This document shows positions 52,288 to 62,060 of a stretch of DNA of 64,000 nucleotides, one piece after another; positions within the stretch are counted from its first letter, which is position 1; the number at the start of each line of letters is the position of its first letter. Below the pieces are notes generated by a model that was given only the letters and a program-made list of their open reading frames with translations, did not search any database and was not told where the DNA came from. A program made the translations under genes and the position numbers. The DNA comes from CBDCGV01 sp965216955 (GTDB lineage: Bacteria; Bacteroidota; Bacteroidia; Chitinophagales; JADIYW01), in contig CBDCGV010000006.1 of assembly GCA_965216955.1 (NCBI GenBank), forward strand, positions 1-64,000, read 5' to 3'.

Positions 52288-52323
52288 ATTGCAAATATAA
52301 CTAAATAGACTGCTTTTAGGTTC

Positions 52324-53337
52324 ATGGAAATTGAAGAAAAAAAGATCAAAGCGTTAAGTAAACTTGGTGAATGCCTTTTAGAAGACAATGATATTCAGCT
52401 AAAAGAGTGTATTCATAGAGCCAGTATTGCTAATAGTTGGTTTACAAAGGAGCATATAAATCAATCGTTAAAAGCAATTGCAAACAACTATTTAGATGAA
52501 AATAAATTATTGAATTGGATCAATGGATATAGCCATTTAACATCCCCCTCTTCTTCGAAGACTATTGGTATAGTAGCAGCTGGGAATATCCCTCTGGTGG
52601 CGATGCATGATTTCATTTGTGCATACATTTCAAATAATAAGGTGAAAATAAAACTCTCTGAAAAGGACAAAATATTGATGCCTTTTTTAATTAAAAAACT
52701 AAGTGAATTTGATAATTCAATTATAGAAAATATTTCATTTATTGACCGACTTAAAGATTTTGATGCGGTCATCGCAACGGGAAGCAACAACACCGCCAGA
52801 TATTTTGAGTATTATTTTAGGAACTATCCCCATATTATAAGAAAAAACAGAGTTTCGATTGGTGTTTTAAACGGTGATGAACAATTAGGTGAGTTGGAAC
52901 AATTGGGTGCTGATGTTTTTAACTATTTTGGCTTAGGTTGCAGGAACGTAGCACAAGTTTGGTTACCTAGAAATTTTGATTTTAAAATTTTATTAAATGC
53001 CTTTGGTAAATTTAAAGACATCGCCCATCATAATGGTTTTAGAAACAATCTCGATTACAACAGAGCCATATTTTTAATGAATAGAATTCCGCTTATCGAT
53101 TGCGATTTTCTTAATATTATTGAGCAAGAAAGTCCTTTCTCCTCTATTGCATCACTGCACTACCAATTTTATGACGACATAGAAAATGTTGAAAAATTTA
53201 TTGAAGAAAATGAACCTTCTCTTCAATGCGTTGTCGGAAACAATTCTAATTACGTTCCTTTTGGAAAAGCACAATCTCCTGGTTTACAAGACTATGCAGA
53301 CAATATTGATACTCTGAGGTTTTTATTATCATTGTAG
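52324..53337 (+). CDS. Acyl-CoA reductase (LuxC-like)
   Basis: 337 residues. Similar to the LuxC/acyl-CoA reductase group of the aldehyde dehydrogenase superfamily: TIGIVAAGNIPLVAMHDFIC (nucleotide-binding part, about residues 79-98) and the catalytic Cys C206 in FGLGCRNVAQVWLP. It would reduce fatty acyl-CoA to aldehyde with NADPH. It is shorter than LuxC (about 480 residues), as typical for the Bacteroidota form beside a ferredoxin gene. Confidence 0.85.
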   Translation: MEIEEKKIKALSKLGECLLEDNDIQLKECIHRASIANSWFTKEHINQSLKAIANNYLDENKLLNWINGYSHLTSPSSSKTIGIVAAGNIPLVAMHDFICAYISNNKVKIKLSEKDKILMPFLIKKLSEFDNSIIENISFIDRLKDFDAVIATGSNNTARYFEYYFRNYPHIIRKNRVSIGVLNGDEQLGELEQLGADVFNYFGLGCRNVAQVWLPRNFDFKILLNAFGKFKDIAHHNGFRNNLDYNRAIFLMNRIPLIDCDFLNIIEQESPFSSIASLHYQFYDDIENVEKFIEENEPSLQCVVGNNSNYVPFGKAQSPGLQDYADNIDTLRFLLSL

Positions 53338-53406
53338 GTTATTTAACCTCCCTTTTTCAAGATAAAACTCTATGAATTCTTTCTTATATTTTCCCTATAC
53401 CTTATT

Positions 53407-54537
53407 TCAGTTTTTCCTATTAAAAAAGTCTATTAGCAATCTGTTGATGTCAATTCCTATTCCAAAAAAGTTGGGTTGAAGTACTGTATATTTCAATATA
53501 AACTGTCTAAAAAAATTATCCGTTTTTTTAGGCATTATAAAGTTTGGTTCCTTAATATTTATCATTATTTCTTTTAATTCCCTTAGATACTTGGCACAAA
53601 GAAATCTTAGATTTTTACTTTCCTTTTGCAAAACATATTTAACTGCATCATGATATTTTATTTGATAGCATGCTGCGAGTAGAAACTTATCATCTCTAAT
53701 TATCGGATTAACAACTATATTATCTTTTTTAAAGATAACTTGATCGGCTATTTGAGATCCCGTTTCTTTATAAGGAGCCTGAGAAAGTTCTACTATAATT
53801 GGCTCGTCATTAATTACAGATTGTTTAAGAAAACTCTTCTCATATTCTATAATTTGTGTTAAAAAAATGCTACTTACCTCAATCGGGGATTTATTTACTG
53901 ACAATTTCCTTTTTCCTGCATTAAAAAGGATCCTATCTCTTGCCCTATTATCAACAATATTGAACCCCGTTCCATCAATTGAAATATGAAGCCAAATGTT
54001 TTTTGATAATTTTTCAGGTAAAACTTTTCTCAATGAAGAGTAAAACTCAAAGGCTATACTATCTTCTAATTTTGAACAAGTTAAATTTAAAGATTCAGTT
54101 AGCCATATATAACCCGTTTCAAGTAATAGCTTGGAAAGCAGAATTATATCTGGACCAAAATCTTTAAGACTAGACTCCAATCTAATGATTAACTCTTTAA
54201 ACTTTCCTAAACCTTCAATAGAATCACCAAAGGTTATATATTGTAATTCTTGTTTATTGTTGGAAATTTTCTCTATGGATATTTCAAGCTTCTCCTTAAA
54301 AGGACATGGAATAATCTCATAAGTCCTATTCAAATAATTGAAAGGCTCTAGTGTAGGTCGAGTATATTTATTTTCCCCTAGTACTAGTGAGACTATAGAT
54401 TCGCAAACAAATTCAATTAATATTAACTCTATTTTATTACACTGTGAGACTAAAGAATTTACACCTACAAAATCAATCTTATCATCCAAAAAAACAATTA
54501 ATTTTTCCTTTTCCTTATGTATAAATTCTTGTTTCAC
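53407..54537 (-). CDS. Orphan protein of unknown function, 376 residues
   Basis: I do not recognise a family. The start is GTG at 54537. The protein has no signal peptide and no clear transmembrane helix. It is mixed alpha/beta with charged N-terminus KQEFIHKEKEKLIVFLDDKI and helical C-terminal third. HISIDGTGFNIVDNRARDRI (about residues 182-201) is the most structured-looking stretch. It lies between convergent acyl-CoA reductase (69-bp gap) and an acyl-CoA dehydrogenase terminator, so it is probably a single-gene unit. AT content is high and consistent with its neighbours. Confidence 0.6.
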   Translation of the reverse strand: MKQEFIHKEKEKLIVFLDDKIDFVGVNSLVSQCNKIELILIEFVCESIVSLVLGENKYTRPTLEPFNYLNRTYEIIPCPFKEKLEISIEKISNNKQELQYITFGDSIEGLGKFKELIIRLESSLKDFGPDIILLSKLLLETGYIWLTESLNLTCSKLEDSIAFEFYSSLRKVLPEKLSKNIWLHISIDGTGFNIVDNRARDRILFNAGKRKLSVNKSPIEVSSIFLTQIIEYEKSFLKQSVINDEPIIVELSQAPYKETGSQIADQVIFKKDNIVVNPIIRDDKFLLAACYQIKYHDAVKYVLQKESKNLRFLCAKYLRELKEIMINIKEPNFIMPKKTDNFFRQFILKYTVLQPNFFGIGIDINRLLIDFFNRKN

Positions 54538-54607
54538 TTTATTGGAGATTTTGACTTCATATTTAAATTTACAAATCCTACATTTTTATAATTTAAGGGT
54601 TCTAATA

Positions 54608-54636
54608 AAAGGTGCTTTTGAAATAACAGCACCTTT
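54608..54636 (-). terminator. Hairpin terminator after the acyl-CoA dehydrogenase gene
   Basis: AAAGGTGCT (54608-54616) pairs with AGCACCTTT (54628-54636), a perfect 9-bp stem. Read leftward it is followed by a U-rich run. It lies 27 bp after the stop at 54663. Confidence 0.75.
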
Positions 54637-54662
54637 CTAAGCTACATCTATTTATAAAAAAC

Positions 54663-56462
54663 TTATAAGCAATATGAGTTTGCTTCTATGACAGCATCAG
54701 CTACTTCTCTTCTTAGCTGCTTAGGGTTTACCTCGTAAGGCGGAGTAAGTAGCATCAATAATCTTCTCATAACAACTTTCTCTGCACCTTTTGCATAACT
54801 ATTGATTGCATCATACCCTGCTTTGCGAACTCTATCCAAAGCTTCATACAAATAAAGTTTCATAGCTGCTTTTTTCGCCGCGTAATTAGCAGAATCCTTG
54901 CCTAGTTTCTTAAGTCTTAACAATGCAGACTCACAAATGTATGCTTCGGCCAAGATATCTGCAAAGTTCATCACTATTTCTTGTTCGTCTACTAATTTTT
55001 TACCCAGCTTTCTACCCGCTGCACCGGAAATTAAAATAAATGCTTTTTTGATGTTTTCAGCAATTCTAGATTCTTCTTTAAACCCACTCGAACTCTTGAA
55101 AGGAATTAACTCCCCAATCAAATGAGCAGGAATTTTCTTCCCTTCACCAATCAAATCAATCTCTTTGGTTTGCATGGCACGCTTTGTTAACTCAGCTACC
55201 GAAAGCATTCTGTTTATTTCATTGGTTCCCTCATAGATCTTTGTAATTCTTCCATCTCTGTATCCCATCTCTACACCTGTTTCCGTAGAATAACCCATTC
55301 CACCGTGAATTTGAATTGCTTCATCAGTTGCATAATCCAATAATTCAGAACCGGCAACTTTTACAATAGCACATTCAATAGCATATTCCCTTAAAGAATT
55401 AATCTTCGCCTCTCCATCAGTAGCCCCTTCTACAATCAAAGCATCATACTTTCTATCTATGTTATGTCCAGTTCTGTAAACCGCAGATTCTATAGCAAAA
55501 GCTCTCGAGGCAATTTCTCCAATTTTATACTTCATCGCACCAAAGCTAGAAATAGGCACTTTGAACTGTTCTCTTTGATTGGCATAATCAACAGATTGGT
55601 TTAGGGCAATTTTTGCGCCACCTACACCACCGGCTGCCAACTTAATTCGACCCGAGTTTAGAATATTCAATGCTATTTTAAAACCTCCATTGCGTTCTCC
55701 TAATAAGTTCTCTTTTGGAACCGGACAGTTGTTAAAAAACAATTGAACTGTTGAAGACGCTTTTATCCCAAGCTTCTTTTCTTCTTTACCAATCTCGATA
55801 CCCCCAAAATCTTTTTCAATAATAAATGCAGACAAATTTTTGTCGTCATCAATTCTTGCAAAAACGATAAACACATCTGCAAATCCACCATTGGTAATCC
55901 ACATTTTTTGACCATTAACCAAATAGTGAGTTCCTTCCTCATTTAATACGGCAGATGTTTTACCTGAGTTTGCATCAGACCCCGAGCTAGGTTCCGTTAA
56001 TGCATATGCCGCTTTCAGTTCTCCGGAAGCAATCCCTGGGAGGTACTTCTTTTTTTGCTCCTCAGTGCCATAATAAACAATTGGAAGAGAACCAATGGAT
56101 GTTTGTGCACCAATGGTTGTAGCAAAAGAGAAGGCTGCAGCAATGGCTTCGCTAAATAATAGACCAGTATTAAAATCAAGATTCATCCCGCCATATTCTT
56201 CCTGAATCGCAACACTACACAAACCAAGCTCAGATGCTTTATCAAAAATCTCAATAATCTTATCCATGTGTTTATCAGCACTTAGTTCAGATAGCTTTTC
56301 AAACCCCATGCTATGAATCTCTTGTTCACAAAAATCATTTACCATCTCGTAAATCATTCTTTGCTCTTCTGTAAATTCTTCCGGAATAAATACCTCTTTT
56401 GGTTTGGTGTCTTTAGTTAGAAAAGATCCCCCTTTTAGTCCTGACAATTCTTTTTTACTCAT
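54663..56462 (-). CDS. Acyl-CoA dehydrogenase, long Bacteroidota type
   Basis: 599 residues from the ATG at 56462, preferred over a GTG seven codons upstream (56483) because related proteins start MSKKELSGLKGGSFL-like. A flavoenzyme of fatty-acid beta-oxidation. Residues about 25-410 are the FAD core: YALTEPSSGSDANSGKTSAV and QMWITNGGFADVFIVFARID around residues 155-210, RDGRITKIYEGTNEINRMLS near 405. The C-terminal 190 residues are an extra helical domain found in this subtype. A perfect 14-bp palindrome lies in the divergent upstream region. Confidence 0.93.
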   Translation of the reverse strand: MSKKELSGLKGGSFLTKDTKPKEVFIPEEFTEEQRMIYEMVNDFCEQEIHSMGFEKLSELSADKHMDKIIEIFDKASELGLCSVAIQEEYGGMNLDFNTGLLFSEAIAAAFSFATTIGAQTSIGSLPIVYYGTEEQKKKYLPGIASGELKAAYALTEPSSGSDANSGKTSAVLNEEGTHYLVNGQKMWITNGGFADVFIVFARIDDDKNLSAFIIEKDFGGIEIGKEEKKLGIKASSTVQLFFNNCPVPKENLLGERNGGFKIALNILNSGRIKLAAGGVGGAKIALNQSVDYANQREQFKVPISSFGAMKYKIGEIASRAFAIESAVYRTGHNIDRKYDALIVEGATDGEAKINSLREYAIECAIVKVAGSELLDYATDEAIQIHGGMGYSTETGVEMGYRDGRITKIYEGTNEINRMLSVAELTKRAMQTKEIDLIGEGKKIPAHLIGELIPFKSSSGFKEESRIAENIKKAFILISGAAGRKLGKKLVDEQEIVMNFADILAEAYICESALLRLKKLGKDSANYAAKKAAMKLYLYEALDRVRKAGYDAINSYAKGAEKVVMRRLLMLLTPPYEVNPKQLRREVADAVIEANSYCL

Positions 56463-56545
56463 CTTTTTAAATTTTACGTCCACCTATGTGACTAATTACA
56501 TTCTATGAATATGTTATAATAATTAAAATTAATAATTCTAAAATA

Positions 56546-56559
56546 CAATGCATGCATTG
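56546..56559. promoter_or_regulatory. Palindrome CAATGCATGCATTG, possible operator
   Basis: A perfect 14-bp palindrome in the 169-bp gap between the divergent acyl-CoA dehydrogenase and retinol-saturase-like genes. It is GC-rich relative to its surroundings. A TetR-type fatty-acid regulator would be typical, but this is inference. Confidence 0.4.
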
Positions 56560-56652
56560 CTTTTTATAATAAATCGTTGAGTATAAAGGAGAATTAACAT
56601 TTAATTCAAATCCTTTTAAAATTGGTTACATTTACGCTATAAAAATTAAACA

Positions 56653-58257
56653 TTGAAGTTAACAGATTCGTATAAACAAAACCCACAAATAGATGATTAT
56701 TACGATGCTATTTGCATTGGATCCGGGATTGGTTCATTAACTACGGCAAATGTTCTTGCTCGTAATGGACTTAAAGTACTTGTTTTAGAGAAGCATTATA
56801 CCCCTGGAGGATATACTCATGTTTTTACCAGAACAGAATATGAATGGGATGTAGGGATTCACTACTTAGGTGAGGTACATAAAAAAGGGTCCATCATGAA
56901 TCGGCTATTTAATTATTTATCGAACAAGCAATTACTTTGGGAGGAATTAGGAGATGTCTATGACCGCATATTCTTTGGAGGCAAAGAATACCCTTTTGTA
57001 AAGGGGACTCAAAACTTCAAAGAAAATCTAATAAAAGAATTTCCCGAAGAAAAAGAAGCTATTGATCAGTATATCAATATGATATATGACGTAGATAGAG
57101 CTGGAAAAACGTTTTTTGCTGAAAAAGTACTCCCCGACCCTATTAGATGGGTTAGTGGTGGTTTTCTAAGAAAAAAGCTGTTAAAATATTCAAGACAAAC
57201 TACTTATGAAGCCATTTCAAAACTTACCTCGAACAAAAAACTTATTGGAGTTTTAACCGCTCAGTACGGAGATTATGGGATGTCTCCAAAAGAAAGTAGT
57301 TTCGCCATGCATGCTGTTGTTGCAAAGCATTATTTAAATGGAGCTTCCTATCCTATTGGTGGATGTGAAGAAATTTTCAAAACTATTTCACCAGCTATTA
57401 TTGAATCGGGAGGCAATGTACTCACCAATGCAGAGGTTAAGGGTTTACTTGTAGAAAACAATGTAGTTAAGGGTGTAAAAATGTATAATGGAAAGGAGAT
57501 CCGCTCAAAATATGTAATTAGCGGTATCGGTGCCACTAATACGATCAATCATCTACTTACAGCTGAGCAAGCAAACAAGTTTCCATTAAAGAAAGAGCTT
57601 CAAAAAATAAATGTTTCTACCGGCCACTTATGTTTATACATTGGTCTTAAAGAAAATGTAAAAAGCTTGGGGCTCAATAAAGCTAATTATTGGTTATATC
57701 CTGATAATTATGATCATGACGAGAACGTAAAGAACTATTTAAATGACCCTGAAAACAACCCCTTACCAGTTGCATATATTAGTTTTCCTTCTGCAAAAGA
57801 TCCAAAATGGGAAGAAAAGTATCCTAACAAATCTACTATCGAAATTATAACACTAGCTCCCTTTGAGTGGTTTGAAAAATGGGATGGTACCAGATGGAAA
57901 AAAAGAGGAGAAGATTATGACACTCTAAAAGAAAAATGGGCTCAAAGATTATTGGAACAATTATATAAAGTAGAACCTCAGCTTAAAGGGAAAATTGATT
58001 ATTATGAACTTTCAACTCCATTGTCTACTCAAAAGTTTGCCAATTATGACAGAGGTGAAATCTACGGATTAAATCATGGCCCAGCGCGTTATGAAATGAA
58101 ACACTTAAGACCCCAAACTCCAATAAAGAATTTCTTTCTTACTGGTCAAGATATTTTAAGTGTTGGATTTGCCGCAGCCGCTATGTCTGGCGTATTGACC
58201 TCTTCGGTTGTTCTAAAAAAGAATGTGTTAATGTCCATCTTAAAATCATCAAAGTAA
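56653..58257 (+). CDS. NAD(P)/FAD-dependent oxidoreductase, retinol-saturase/phytoene-desaturase-like
   Basis: 534 residues. The N-terminal FAD dinucleotide motif AICIGSGIGSLTTANVLARN (about residues 19-38) is followed by LVLEKHYTPGGYTHVF, and the C-terminal LTGQDILSVGFAAAAMSGV (about residues 496-514) fits the family. Members saturate or desaturate isoprenoid or fatty chains. The start is TTG, since upstream in-frame codons are stopped and no downstream ATG precedes the Rossmann motif. Substrate unknown. Confidence 0.88.
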   Translation: MKLTDSYKQNPQIDDYYDAICIGSGIGSLTTANVLARNGLKVLVLEKHYTPGGYTHVFTRTEYEWDVGIHYLGEVHKKGSIMNRLFNYLSNKQLLWEELGDVYDRIFFGGKEYPFVKGTQNFKENLIKEFPEEKEAIDQYINMIYDVDRAGKTFFAEKVLPDPIRWVSGGFLRKKLLKYSRQTTYEAISKLTSNKKLIGVLTAQYGDYGMSPKESSFAMHAVVAKHYLNGASYPIGGCEEIFKTISPAIIESGGNVLTNAEVKGLLVENNVVKGVKMYNGKEIRSKYVISGIGATNTINHLLTAEQANKFPLKKELQKINVSTGHLCLYIGLKENVKSLGLNKANYWLYPDNYDHDENVKNYLNDPENNPLPVAYISFPSAKDPKWEEKYPNKSTIEIITLAPFEWFEKWDGTRWKKRGEDYDTLKEKWAQRLLEQLYKVEPQLKGKIDYYELSTPLSTQKFANYDRGEIYGLNHGPARYEMKHLRPQTPIKNFFLTGQDILSVGFAAAAMSGVLTSSVVLKKNVLMSILKSSK

Positions 58258-58338
58258 GGCTTGCAACCAACTCGATATTATCTGCATCAATTAAATAGGT
58301 CATTACCTTAAGATTCATTGAATTGAGCAATAACTTTA

Positions 58339-60618
58339 TTGAGTAAAATAAAACATCATATTGTAAATTTATCCTCCCTTATTACTATTGCTTTAGTATG
58401 CACATTTAATTGGAATCTTTATGCTCAAAGTCTATATTTCAAAATAGACCAGCAGTGCGATGTAACAAATGATTCTATCATTCATAGTTTTAACAATCCA
58501 TGGATTTACAATCAGCTAAAAGCTAACTACAATGCTGTTTCTGAGGATTTTTATTATTCCTCGTATAGTGAAGATTTAATTGACGAACTAAGTCCACTCC
58601 AAATTAACAATTTGAGATTCCCTGGTGGAACTATTGCTAATTTTTACCATTTTTTTGGAGAAAAAGGATATGGCATAGACTTAAATGAATTAGAATGCAG
58701 AGAGGGCCTTTTAGATATTCCACAAGATATTATAAAAAGAACCCTTCACGATCAATTTATGGATACCAATATAATTGTTCATCATGTAGAGCAAGTTAAA
58801 AAATTGGAAAACGTTCAAGGCAATAAGGTTTCAACTAATTATGTTTTGAACATATTTACACACTATGTCAATGGCGATTTTTTTAACATTAATAATAAAA
58901 TTGATGAAGCGATAAGTGAAACTTTTACTTTTAATGGATTAGGAAGCGTTCTCAATCAAAAATTTAACACTATAAGTGAAACTGCGATACCCGATGCCAT
59001 TCCTCTGATTTATCAAATTCTTGGCAGCGAAAAAATTGATGAAGCAAAAGCAAGTTTAAAAGCTGATTTGAACTTTCAAACAAGAGTAACAGAAAATATT
59101 GGTGCATTACTATATCTAACTTTAAATGGCCTTAAGCTCAATGCCATAGAACTTGGAAACGAATTATATTTCTATCTGATGTTTTTCGATGACGATTTAA
59201 GTGAAATTGGTTTTGATTGTACCAATATCAATCCTAATAACCAGATCAAGCTTGCGGACCTATCAATAGGTGGCATTATACAAAGTCTTGTAAAGTATTT
59301 GCTTCTTTATGACATTTATGACGAGACCATTAAAAAATTTGTTGGAGATTACCCTTTAGGCCTTGTTATGGGACCACATGGTTCTGTTATAGAATTTGAA
59401 GGCCCAACAGTGTTTAACATTAAGCGTGAGTGGAACTCATATAATAAAATAATGCACTTGTGGAATTTATCTATGGCATTACACCCTAAAGCGAAAGGAT
59501 TGATTCAACATCATTACATGAATAAAATATGGGGATGTGGATTAGTCGCCTTTGACAATTTAGAATCAGCACTTCCTACCTACCCCACCTATTATAATTT
59601 CTACTTTGACCATCTAGAAGATATTATTTATGAAAGCATCCCAGACACTATTGAAAAAGACATCTGGATGACAGAGTGGAATATGGAGGGTGCCACCGGC
59701 TCTAATACAATTGTACAAACCGGGTATATTGCCCAATTTATTGATTTCATACTTTCACATGAATGTAATAACAAGTCATCAAAGATATCCACCATTAACT
59801 ACCATAACCTGGTCATAGATATTTTTTGGGCTTTTGCTTTGATCAATGCTTCCTATGAATTAAAAGATGGCATTTTGATTCGAAAGTTGAAAAAAAACCT
59901 TATGTATTTCCCGTTCTTGATATTCTCTAATATTTTCAAGCGAAATAACACACTTACTAATGTAGCGATAGAAAACAACCATATCCTCCCAATGGATATT
60001 CCTGATTACTTAGTTAAAATGGATGCTTACTTTTCTAAAGATTCAAATACTTTAGAATTTATCTATACCAATTATAGCGAAGATACCTTGTCTATCTCTT
60101 TAGATTCTATTAAGGTTGACGTTGATCCATCATTTAAAGCTTCTATTAATACGCATCAATTTTTAAGTGCTGAAAGATGGTATTCATCCAATCAAGGATG
60201 TGTGCATATCTATGACTCTACTAATCAAAAATATTTTGACTACAAGTTCAATAAAAATATAATTCTGGACCAAGAAAAGCTTATCCTCCCTCCTTTATCT
60301 CATGGAAATTATCAGTTAAAATTTGAGGATGAGGCTGCTACCCCAATTCGCCAGAACCATGCGAATAGAGTTCATCTTTTTAATTTATTTCCAAACCCAA
60401 ATGATGGAAGTTTTACCGTTTCAAATAGAACAGTAGAATTGATGACGCTTCAAATTACCAATATTCTTGGAGAAGAAATACATCATCAAGAATTATATAC
60501 TGGCAGCAACTTTATTCATATAGAGTTTGCGCCTCCTGGTAGTTATTTTGCCAAAATTGTCAATAAAACAAATGGAAATATTGAATCGGTACTAAAATTT
60601 ACTATCACCAATAAATAG
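58339..60618 (+). CDS. Secreted glycoside-hydrolase-like protein with type IX sorting domain
   Basis: 759 residues. A signal peptide (about residues 12-30), then a large region with clan-GH-A-like features: a possible acid/base Glu E275 (IELGNELYFY) and nucleophile E446 (WMTEWNMEGA), as in GH39, GH51 and GH79 enzymes. The C-terminus LFPNPNDGSFTVSNRTVELM is the type A Por sorting domain, so it is exported by T9SS. The start is TTG; the next in-frame Met lies past the signal peptide. A GH assignment needs structure prediction. It overlaps YjbQ by 14 bp, tail to tail. Confidence 0.75.
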   Translation: MSKIKHHIVNLSSLITIALVCTFNWNLYAQSLYFKIDQQCDVTNDSIIHSFNNPWIYNQLKANYNAVSEDFYYSSYSEDLIDELSPLQINNLRFPGGTIANFYHFFGEKGYGIDLNELECREGLLDIPQDIIKRTLHDQFMDTNIIVHHVEQVKKLENVQGNKVSTNYVLNIFTHYVNGDFFNINNKIDEAISETFTFNGLGSVLNQKFNTISETAIPDAIPLIYQILGSEKIDEAKASLKADLNFQTRVTENIGALLYLTLNGLKLNAIELGNELYFYLMFFDDDLSEIGFDCTNINPNNQIKLADLSIGGIIQSLVKYLLLYDIYDETIKKFVGDYPLGLVMGPHGSVIEFEGPTVFNIKREWNSYNKIMHLWNLSMALHPKAKGLIQHHYMNKIWGCGLVAFDNLESALPTYPTYYNFYFDHLEDIIYESIPDTIEKDIWMTEWNMEGATGSNTIVQTGYIAQFIDFILSHECNNKSSKISTINYHNLVIDIFWAFALINASYELKDGILIRKLKKNLMYFPFLIFSNIFKRNNTLTNVAIENNHILPMDIPDYLVKMDAYFSKDSNTLEFIYTNYSEDTLSISLDSIKVDVDPSFKASINTHQFLSAERWYSSNQGCVHIYDSTNQKYFDYKFNKNIILDQEKLILPPLSHGNYQLKFEDEAATPIRQNHANRVHLFNLFPNPNDGSFTVSNRTVELMTLQITNILGEEIHHQELYTGSNFIHIEFAPPGSYFAKIVNKTNGNIESVLKFTITNK

Positions 60619-61018
60619 TGGCCACTATTTTTCTTCTCCCTCCATTATTTCTGAACTCACATAAATAAATGCCCTGCCACGTTCCCAAATCCAAGCGTCC
60701 ATTTACGATTGGAATACTTATAGAACTCCCAATCATAGCTGCTTTTATATGTGCGGGCATATCATCACTTCCTTCTATGGTATGCGTATAAAAAGGTTCA
60801 TTTTCTCTAACAATATGATTAAAGCTAGATTCAAAATCAACCAATACTGATGAATCTGCATTTTCATTAATAGTTATAGCAGCAGAAGTATGTTTAATGA
60901 ACAGGTGAAAGATCCCATTATCCGGTAAAACATCCTCTATTTGGCTAATCACCTCTCTTGTTATTAAATGAAAACCCCTTGGATATGCTCTTAAATCTAT
61001 GTTATAATTTTTAATCAT
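60605..61018 (-). CDS. YjbQ family protein
   Basis: 137 residues of the UPF0047/YjbQ family (some members have thiamin-phosphate synthase-like activity). GIFHLFIKHTSAAITINENA and the downstream SSFNHIVREN, EGSDDMPAHIKAAMIGSS and LGTWQGIYLCEFRNNGGRRK are family motifs with the conserved His residues. Function in the cell is uncertain. Its 3' end overlaps the T9SS cargo gene by 14 bp. Confidence 0.9.
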   Translation of the reverse strand: MIKNYNIDLRAYPRGFHLITREVISQIEDVLPDNGIFHLFIKHTSAAITINENADSSVLVDFESSFNHIVRENEPFYTHTIEGSDDMPAHIKAAMIGSSISIPIVNGRLDLGTWQGIYLCEFRNNGGRRKIVATIYW

Positions 61019-61075
61019 GCTGTATAACTAATCATTCTTTTAGAAATGTGCAATGGTTTTTTATAAATTTATTCC

Positions 61076-62050
61076 ATGGCAGAAATTAAAAAGATAGCGG
61101 TATTTACATCGGGTGGTGATTCACCAGGGATGAACGCTTGTATACGAGCGGTAGTTCGTGCAGGAATTTATAATAATTTAAGTGTCTATGGAATTATAAA
61201 AGGATATGAAGGAATGATAGATGGTCAAATTATAGAATTGAATTCTTCATCTGTTGGAAATATCATTCAGCGAGGGGGAACCATCTTGAAATCAGCAAGA
61301 AGCAAACGATTTAGAACTAAAGAAGGTATGCAAATGGCCTATGAGGCTATAAAAAGTAAACAAATTGATGCTGTAGTAGCTATTGGTGGTGATGGAACTT
61401 TTAAAGGTGCTTTAGAATTTTCTAATCTTTACGACATTCCTTTTATCGGATTACCTGGTACCATTGACAATGATTTATATGGCACCGACAATACCATTGG
61501 ATATGATACAGCAATCAATACGGCAATGGAAGCAATTGATAAAATTAGAGATACTGCGGATGCACATGAACGACTTTTCTTTGTAGAGGTTATGGGAAAA
61601 GATGCTGGCTTTATTGCTTTAAGAAGTGGTATTGCTGCAGGTGCCGAGGATATCTTAATTCCAGAGATAAAAACAGATTTAGATAAAGTATCTAGTAAGC
61701 TAGAGGCTAACCGTCATAAAAATTCCAGTATTGTTGTTGTTGCCGAAGGAGATGATGCAGGGGGAGTCTTTGAGATTGCCAATATTATGAAAAAAAGACA
61801 TCCTGAATACGATATAAGAGTGACCGTTTTGGGACATCTACAGCGTGGTGGAAGTCCAACAGTTAAAGATAGAATTTTAGCAAGCAGACTTGGGATTGCA
61901 TCCATAAAAGCACTCCTTAATGGGAAGAAAAATGTAATGATTGGCATTATAAATGATGAAATTGCATATACCCCATTTGAAGAAGCAACCAAACATCACA
62001 TAGAAATCAAGCCTGAGCTGAAAGAAATTATTGATATTTTAAGTATTTAA
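61076..62050 (+). CDS. pfkA: ATP-dependent 6-phosphofructokinase
   Basis: 324 residues. Phosphorylates fructose-6-phosphate in glycolysis. FTSGGDSPGMNACIRAVVR, the nucleotide loop IGGDGTFKGA, and the catalytic PGTIDNDLYGTDNTIGYDTA (about residues 125-144) are all present, including the GDGT form of ATP-specific enzymes. A universal stress protein gene follows after 10 bp. Confidence 0.97.
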   Translation: MAEIKKIAVFTSGGDSPGMNACIRAVVRAGIYNNLSVYGIIKGYEGMIDGQIIELNSSSVGNIIQRGGTILKSARSKRFRTKEGMQMAYEAIKSKQIDAVVAIGGDGTFKGALEFSNLYDIPFIGLPGTIDNDLYGTDNTIGYDTAINTAMEAIDKIRDTADAHERLFFVEVMGKDAGFIALRSGIAAGAEDILIPEIKTDLDKVSSKLEANRHKNSSIVVVAEGDDAGGVFEIANIMKKRHPEYDIRVTVLGHLQRGGSPTVKDRILASRLGIASIKALLNGKKNVMIGIINDEIAYTPFEEATKHHIEIKPELKEIIDILSI

Positions 62051-62060
62051 AAAGACTATT

